Positions 61,229 through 64,000 of a stretch of DNA of 64,000 bases are shown here, one piece after another. The notes under the pieces were generated by a model. It saw only the letters and a list, made by a program, of their open reading frames with translations, was not told where the DNA came from and ran no database searches. The translations under genes were made by a program, and so were the position numbers. This DNA comes from Bacillota bacterium (GTDB lineage: Bacteria > Bacillota > Clostridia > Christensenellales > SZUA-584), in the NCBI GenBank assembly GCA_023406895.1, contig JAEXTV010000026.1, forward strand, positions 24,660 through 88,659, read 5' to 3'. Positions within the stretch are counted from its first letter, which is position 1. Each line of letters opens with the position of its first letter.

Positions 61229-61254
61229 GAAAAATCCCCGGCGTGGCCGGGGAT
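61229..61254 (-). terminator. Terminator of the YhfC-type gene
   Basis: Perfect 9-bp stem ATCCCCGGC / GCCGGGGAT with a GTG loop; on the minus strand it ends in TTTTT. Confidence 0.85.
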
Positions 61255-61302
61255 GATGGTTCGTGCTGCTGTATAACTGCAGCAAAGAATTCGATACGAC
61301 AT

Positions 61303-62079
61303 TTACTCCTCTTCTTGGTCTTCAACGAACTGCTTTTTTATCCGCAGAATAAAGACCACAGCGAGAGCCGTGAGCACACCCAAATAGATGATAAATACCA
61401 GATTGGAAAGCGTGAGCGCCGCGGGCAGGCCTTCGTATAATAAATGAGCAAGAACGGCGATACCGAGGTAAGCCGGCTTGCGTTTTCTGATACCGAGCAA
61501 TACCAATAACGACAGCGCGATATGAATGATAAAAACGAATATGTGATCCAGCCCTCCGATATAGATGTCGATGGGGAGTGCGGTGGTCAGATTATGGATA
61601 GCCTCGTTTGCCTTTTCGGGGCCTAACATGGCGGTAATCTGGTCCGTTTGGCCGCTGTTGATCATGTTGGAGAATGAAAGATTGCCAATATAGCTGAGTG
61701 CTCCGACAAATATGGCTTCAATTCCCGCATACCCGGCGCCCAGAGATACTCCGTCCGAGAAAAGACGACGATCTTTAAGCAGCAGCTTTATGCCTGCAAA
61801 ACGGCCGACTTCGGTGAAAATACCCACAACGACAGCTGTAAACAGGGTAAGCAGCCATTTGTTGTTCTGCAAATCCTTATACCAAGCCATCGTGGCGATA
61901 AACCCCATAATGGTGAGGTAGAGTATAAGCTGAAACGTGATATAGACGGCCACACCGGAAAAGAAGGGGATCAGCGGTTTTTGACGCTTATAAAGCAAAT
62001 AAACGAGGCAGCCAAGGGGCATTCCGATACAGATGATGATATCGACGATCATTGCGGTGGTGGAAGCGGATTCTACCAT
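61303..62079 (-). CDS. YhfC-family intramembrane metalloprotease-like protein
   Basis: A 258-residue membrane protein with about seven helices. The family motifs are visible: FTEVGRF (E90) and the SLGAGYAGIEAIF block (E121), plus the HIFVFIIHIALSL region with two histidines near 185-195. In most YhfC proteins I recall the second block as GHGGIEA; here the histidine is replaced by Tyr, so a metal ligand may be missing or supplied elsewhere. The C-terminus is a charged tail. It stands alone, with a strong terminator behind it. Confidence 0.7.
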   Translation of the reverse strand: MVESASTTAMIVDIIICIGMPLGCLVYLLYKRQKPLIPFFSGVAVYITFQLILYLTIMGFIATMAWYKDLQNNKWLLTLFTAVVVGIFTEVGRFAGIKLLLKDRRLFSDGVSLGAGYAGIEAIFVGALSYIGNLSFSNMINSGQTDQITAMLGPEKANEAIHNLTTALPIDIYIGGLDHIFVFIIHIALSLLVLLGIRKRKPAYLGIAVLAHLLYEGLPAALTLSNLVFIIYLGVLTALAVVFILRIKKQFVEDQEEE

Positions 62080-62130
62080 TGAGATGACTCCTTCATTTTT
62101 TGAATATCCGGGCAGAGAGAAAAGCGATTG

Positions 62131-62337
62131 TTACTGAAATTGTATACCATAATATTCTGGAATACAAGAAGTCAAAATTTTACCTCTTCGAAGCAAAAAA
62201 TTGCCGGATAAAACCTCCGGCGGCTGATTGATTTCAATAATACTTGCGATATTTCGCAAAAGAATCCACTTCTCTCTTTCCGTCCGCTCCGCAGCGGATA
62301 GAACCTGAAACAAATTTTTCGCCTGTTTCATAGTCAT
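62131..62337 (-). CDS. Possible small protein (weak)
   Basis: A 68-codon open frame starting MTMKQAKNLFQVLSAAERTE. It has helical, charged character in its first half and looks protein-like, but it has no convincing ribosome site and no family match. It may be a remnant. It sits between the YhfC gene and sdpI. Confidence 0.25.
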   Translation of the reverse strand: MTMKQAKNLFQVLSAAERTEREKWILLRNIASIIEINQPPEVLSGNFLLRRGKILTSCIPEYYGIQFQ

Positions 62338-62400
62338 TTGCTATTCGCGCTCACTATGATAGCGGAAAGCATGATTGTATGAGTGAATCAGGTCATTCGC

Positions 62401-63042
62401 TTACGATTTGTTTTTCTGCATGCGGACGCTGACCGCCATGCCGTAAAGGCGCGGGGCAATCACCAAAACGGCAATGACCACGAGGTTAACCGGAAACCCC
62501 ATCGGGATAAACGCCAGCACGATGAGCGCAAGTCCCCCGAAAAACCAGAGTTTTCCGGCCATGCGGTGTATTTTGGTCCACACAGCGTCACTGTGGTAGC
62601 CCCAAATGGACTTGATGCCGGTGAGATATGTTTGCGGCAGCTTGGGCAGATAGTTGCCGATGGCGGCGAGCAGCACCCCGACAGCAATATAGCCGAACAT
62701 GAGCGGATTCAAATCAACACCCATGCTGCTGACGATGACAAACAGCTCGACAGCGAGTAAGAGCAGCATCACCAGCAGGTGAATGATTGAGTATTCCTTG
62801 GCCATCTGCCCGTAGGCCTCTCTTTTGGGGTCAATCACAGGCACGATACGCCCCATGAGCAGCACGAAGGCACCGATAGCCGGGATCAGCAATATGGTGT
62901 ATCGGCTGGCCATTTGAGCATTGCCCGAGATGTCCCACTGCATGGGAATCTGGTCGGGCAGAAACAGCAGGCTGACCGCCGCAATGATCAGGCTGACCGC
63001 CGGTATCGCCCAGATTTTCAGATTGATATAGTTCTTATTCAT
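62401..63042 (-). CDS. sdpI: SdpI-like immunity/membrane protein
   Basis: A 213-residue membrane protein with about six helices. The DUF1648 motif LPDQIPMQWDISGNAQMASRY (about 28-48) and the SdpI domain ending in KLPQTYLTGIKSIWGYHSDAVWTKIHRMAGKLWF place it in the SdpI family, which in Bacillus confers immunity to the SdpC toxin and also holds the SdpR repressor at the membrane. No SdpC-like toxin is encoded in view. The start ATG at 63042 has AGGAG seven bases upstream; an ATG at 63048 is closer to it. It overlaps the sdpR stop by a few bases, which indicates an operon. Confidence 0.85.
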   Translation of the reverse strand: MNKNYINLKIWAIPAVSLIIAAVSLLFLPDQIPMQWDISGNAQMASRYTILLIPAIGAFVLLMGRIVPVIDPKREAYGQMAKEYSIIHLLVMLLLLAVELFVIVSSMGVDLNPLMFGYIAVGVLLAAIGNYLPKLPQTYLTGIKSIWGYHSDAVWTKIHRMAGKLWFFGGLALIVLAFIPMGFPVNLVVIAVLVIAPRLYGMAVSVRMQKNKS

Positions 63043-63307
63043 GGCCATTCTCCTTCAAATCTTGTATCCATAACATGAGCTCCTCCATCACGGAGAGGTT
63101 GAGTTCATAATAGATGTTTTTGCCTTCCCGGACGCTGCGGACCAGCCCGGCGTCCTTGAGTATCGAGAGGTGATGCGAAATGGTCGCGCCGGTCATGTTA
63201 AACCGCTCGACGATTTCGCCCGCCGACAGGCGCGACGCCTTCAGCATGATGAGTATATCGCGCCGTGTCACGTCGGACAGCGCTTTGATTGTATCTTGTA
63301 CGCTCAC
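63035..63307 (-). CDS. sdpR: ArsR-family transcriptional repressor, SdpR-like
   Basis: A 90-residue winged-helix repressor of the ArsR family. The recognition helix region is GEIVERFNMTGATISHHLSILKDAGLV, and the wing follows (REGKNIYYELN). No metal-binding cysteines are present, as in SdpR. I took the GTG at 63307, which follows AGGTG at good spacing; the longer ATG frame at 63376 begins inside the promoter. Directly followed by sdpI. Two matching inverted repeats flank its promoter, so it is probably autoregulated. Confidence 0.85.
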   Translation of the reverse strand: MSVQDTIKALSDVTRRDILIMLKASRLSAGEIVERFNMTGATISHHLSILKDAGLVRSVREGKNIYYELNLSVMEELMLWIQDLKENGHE

Positions 63308-63324
63308 ACTTTCGCACCTCAAAA

Positions 63325-63346
63325 CATTTAGAAGAATATCTAAATG
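63325..63346. promoter_or_regulatory. Probable SdpR operator 1
   Basis: Perfect inverted repeat CATTTAGA / TCTAAATG with a 6-base spacer, placed just downstream of the -10 box and over the likely transcription start. Confidence 0.75.
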
Positions 63347-63347
63347 A

Positions 63348-63376
63348 ATCATAGTCTTGCTGCGTAAAAATGTCAA
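63348..63376 (-). promoter_or_regulatory. Promoter of sdpR-sdpI
   Basis: On the minus strand, TTGACA (63376-63371), 17 bases, TATGAT (63353-63348), close to the consensus. Confidence 0.85.
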
Positions 63377-63380
63377 CAGA

Positions 63381-63402
63381 TATTTAGATGCTTATCTAAA
63401 TG
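63381..63402. promoter_or_regulatory. Probable SdpR operator 2
   Basis: Inverted repeat TATTTAGA / TCTAAATG with a 6-base spacer, directly upstream of the -35 box. It differs from operator 1 at one outer position. Confidence 0.7.
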
Positions 63403-63415
63403 TTTTAATTGCATA

Positions 63416-63438
63416 GAAAAAGCCGGAGGGTGTCCGGC
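63416..63438 (-). terminator. Terminator of the small membrane peptide gene
   Basis: Stem GCCGGA / TCCGGC; on the minus strand it ends in TTTTTC. It lies about 190 bases past the stop at 63627 and also shields the sdpR promoter. Confidence 0.6.
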
Positions 63439-63457
63439 ACAATGAAAAGCCCCATCC

Positions 63458-63568
63458 TGTCATGCTGAGGAGCGAAGCGACGTCAGCATCCCATGTTCAA
63501 ACGCTTCAAACATTGCAGTTTCAGTCCAATGTAGTGGAATCAATCGCTTATGCTCGCTTAAAATGACA
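63458..63568. repeat. Dispersed inverted repeat, family A (copy 3)
   Basis: Begins TGTCATGCTGAGGAGCGAAGCGACGT, with GCATCCCATG, GTCCAATGTAGTGG and CGCTTATGCTCGCTT inside and AAATGACA at the end. It matches the copy at 11199 part by part. The 319-base gap between sdpR and the small membrane gene holds the promoter, two operators, a terminator and this repeat. Confidence 0.65.
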
Positions 63569-63626
63569 TTTGTTATTTTGTCAGCAGCCTGAGTCAGATG
63601 GCATCCGGCATTTTTGTTTAAAGATA

Positions 63627-63761
63627 TCAATTGGAGCTGCGGCTCTTCTTCAATCTTTTAGAAAAGTAACGGTAGAGCCATACACATAGAAAGATGAAGG
63701 CTCCATAAAGCAGAATATTGAGAACATGGACTGCGATCGGCAGGATATCAAAATCGACCAT
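63627..63761 (-). CDS. Small single-helix membrane protein
   Basis: A 44-residue protein, MVDFDILPIAVHVLNILLYG then a helix (about 8-32) and a basic end KRLKKSRSSN. The ATG at 63761 is preceded by AGGAGG six bases away, which is strong enough to support a real gene. The family is unknown. Size and topology fit small membrane regulators or components. Confidence 0.6.
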   Translation of the reverse strand: MVDFDILPIAVHVLNILLYGAFIFLCVWLYRYFSKRLKKSRSSN

Positions 63762-63837
63762 ATCAGCCTCCTGAGACAGATGAGTTTTGCTAATAACTAT
63801 TATACTGCGGAATGCATAAAAAGGAAATGAAGGCATG

Positions 63838-63863
63838 AAAAAGGCGGGATTGATAATCCCGCC
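63838..63863 (-). terminator. Terminator of a minus-strand gene beyond the window
   Basis: Perfect 9-bp stem GGCGGGATT / AATCCCGCC with a GAT loop; on the minus strand it ends in TTTTT. The gene it serves is not in the window. Confidence 0.6.
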
Positions 63864-63889
63864 CCAGAGTGTAAAAAAAGCCTCTTATC

Positions 63890-64000
63890 GTGGCCCCCTC
63901 TGACGAGGGGGCTGTCACCGATAGGTGACTGGGGGAGAGAAAATGGCTTGAAAACGGTCACTCCCTCCGGCACTTCGTGCCACCTCCCGATCCATCCCTT
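63890..64000. repeat. Dispersed repeat, family B (copy at window end)
   Basis: GGCCCCCTCTGACGAGGGGGC and GTCACC-GATA-GGTGAC (63914-63929), with CTCCGGCAC-TTCGTGCCACC following. Inverted relative to the copy at 38157. No gene is seen in the last 239 bases. Confidence 0.55.

Overview
The window looks like the chromosome of a Gram-positive member of the Bacillota, most likely a clostridial lineage. The reasons are gene order and gene type: rpmE-DUF1385-prmC-prfA, yerC-pcrA-ligA, a Bacillus-type PurR repressor beside murC, a PrsA-like foldase lipoprotein, small type I signal peptidases, a CPBP protease and an SdpR/SdpI pair. Base composition is near balanced over most of the window and nearly every gene has a strong Shine-Dalgarno. 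No sporulation gene or rRNA is in view, so I do not name a genus.

Layout. 1-7.4 kb: the start of a flotillin gene and its NfeD partner, a PlsC-like acyltransferase with a zinc ribbon, a GNAT acetyltransferase, a REP-associated tyrosine transposase (RAYT) with GTAG hairpins and a partial second copy, an aminotransferase, and pyruvate kinase with a mobile domain (all minus), then a DUF1294 protein. 7.4-11.2 kb: rpmE, DUF1385, prmC, prfA and a lipoprotein. 11.5-17.1 kb: an ABC export-type system with one ATPase and three FtsX-type permeases, two of them tandem paralogues. 17.3-19.6 kb (minus): mscS, DUF951 and two signal peptidase I genes. 19.7-23 kb: PrsA-like foldase, tRNA-Thr(CGT), tRNA-Pro(CGG), CPBP protease, flavodoxin. 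23-28.5 kb (minus): an NlpC/P60 hydrolase, a short-chain dehydrogenase, a large PAS/GAF sensor with no output domain, and purR, divergent from murC.

30-36.5 kb (minus): an unknown small protein, GNAT, ligA, pcrA, yerC and a fumarylacetoacetase-family hydrolase. 36.7-44.1 kb (plus): an SH3/peptidoglycan-binding protein with an unnamed C-terminal domain, a CtpA protease, trxB, glmM and glmS. A perfect inverted repeat sits on the -35 box of the glmM promoter. 44.1-53.6 kb is accessory: four AT-rich orphan genes, a macro-domain protein, a VWA protein, a zinc-ribbon protein whose promoter and 5' end are also present as a broken copy, several small lipoproteins or orphan proteins, a J-domain-like protein, a SAM methyltransferase and a zinc-ribbon membrane protein. 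54-61 kb: cinA, a sugar-binding-like lipoprotein and two paralogous membrane-anchored PQQ-type beta-propeller proteins. 61.3-63.8 kb (minus): a YhfC-type membrane protein, sdpI, sdpR with two flanking operators, and a 44-residue membrane peptide.

Themes. Much of the window serves the cell envelope: murC, glmM/glmS, NlpC/P60, SH3/PG-binding, CtpA, signal peptidases, foldase, flotillin/NfeD and ABC permeases. Intergenic DNA carries at least two families of dispersed hairpin repeats. The most unusual items are the RAYT gene that carries its own GTAG hairpins in frame, the AT-rich orphan island next to the macro/VWA pair, the three-permease ABC cluster, and the operator on the glmM promoter. I found no CRISPR array, prophage, complete insertion sequence other than the RAYT, or glmS ribozyme.
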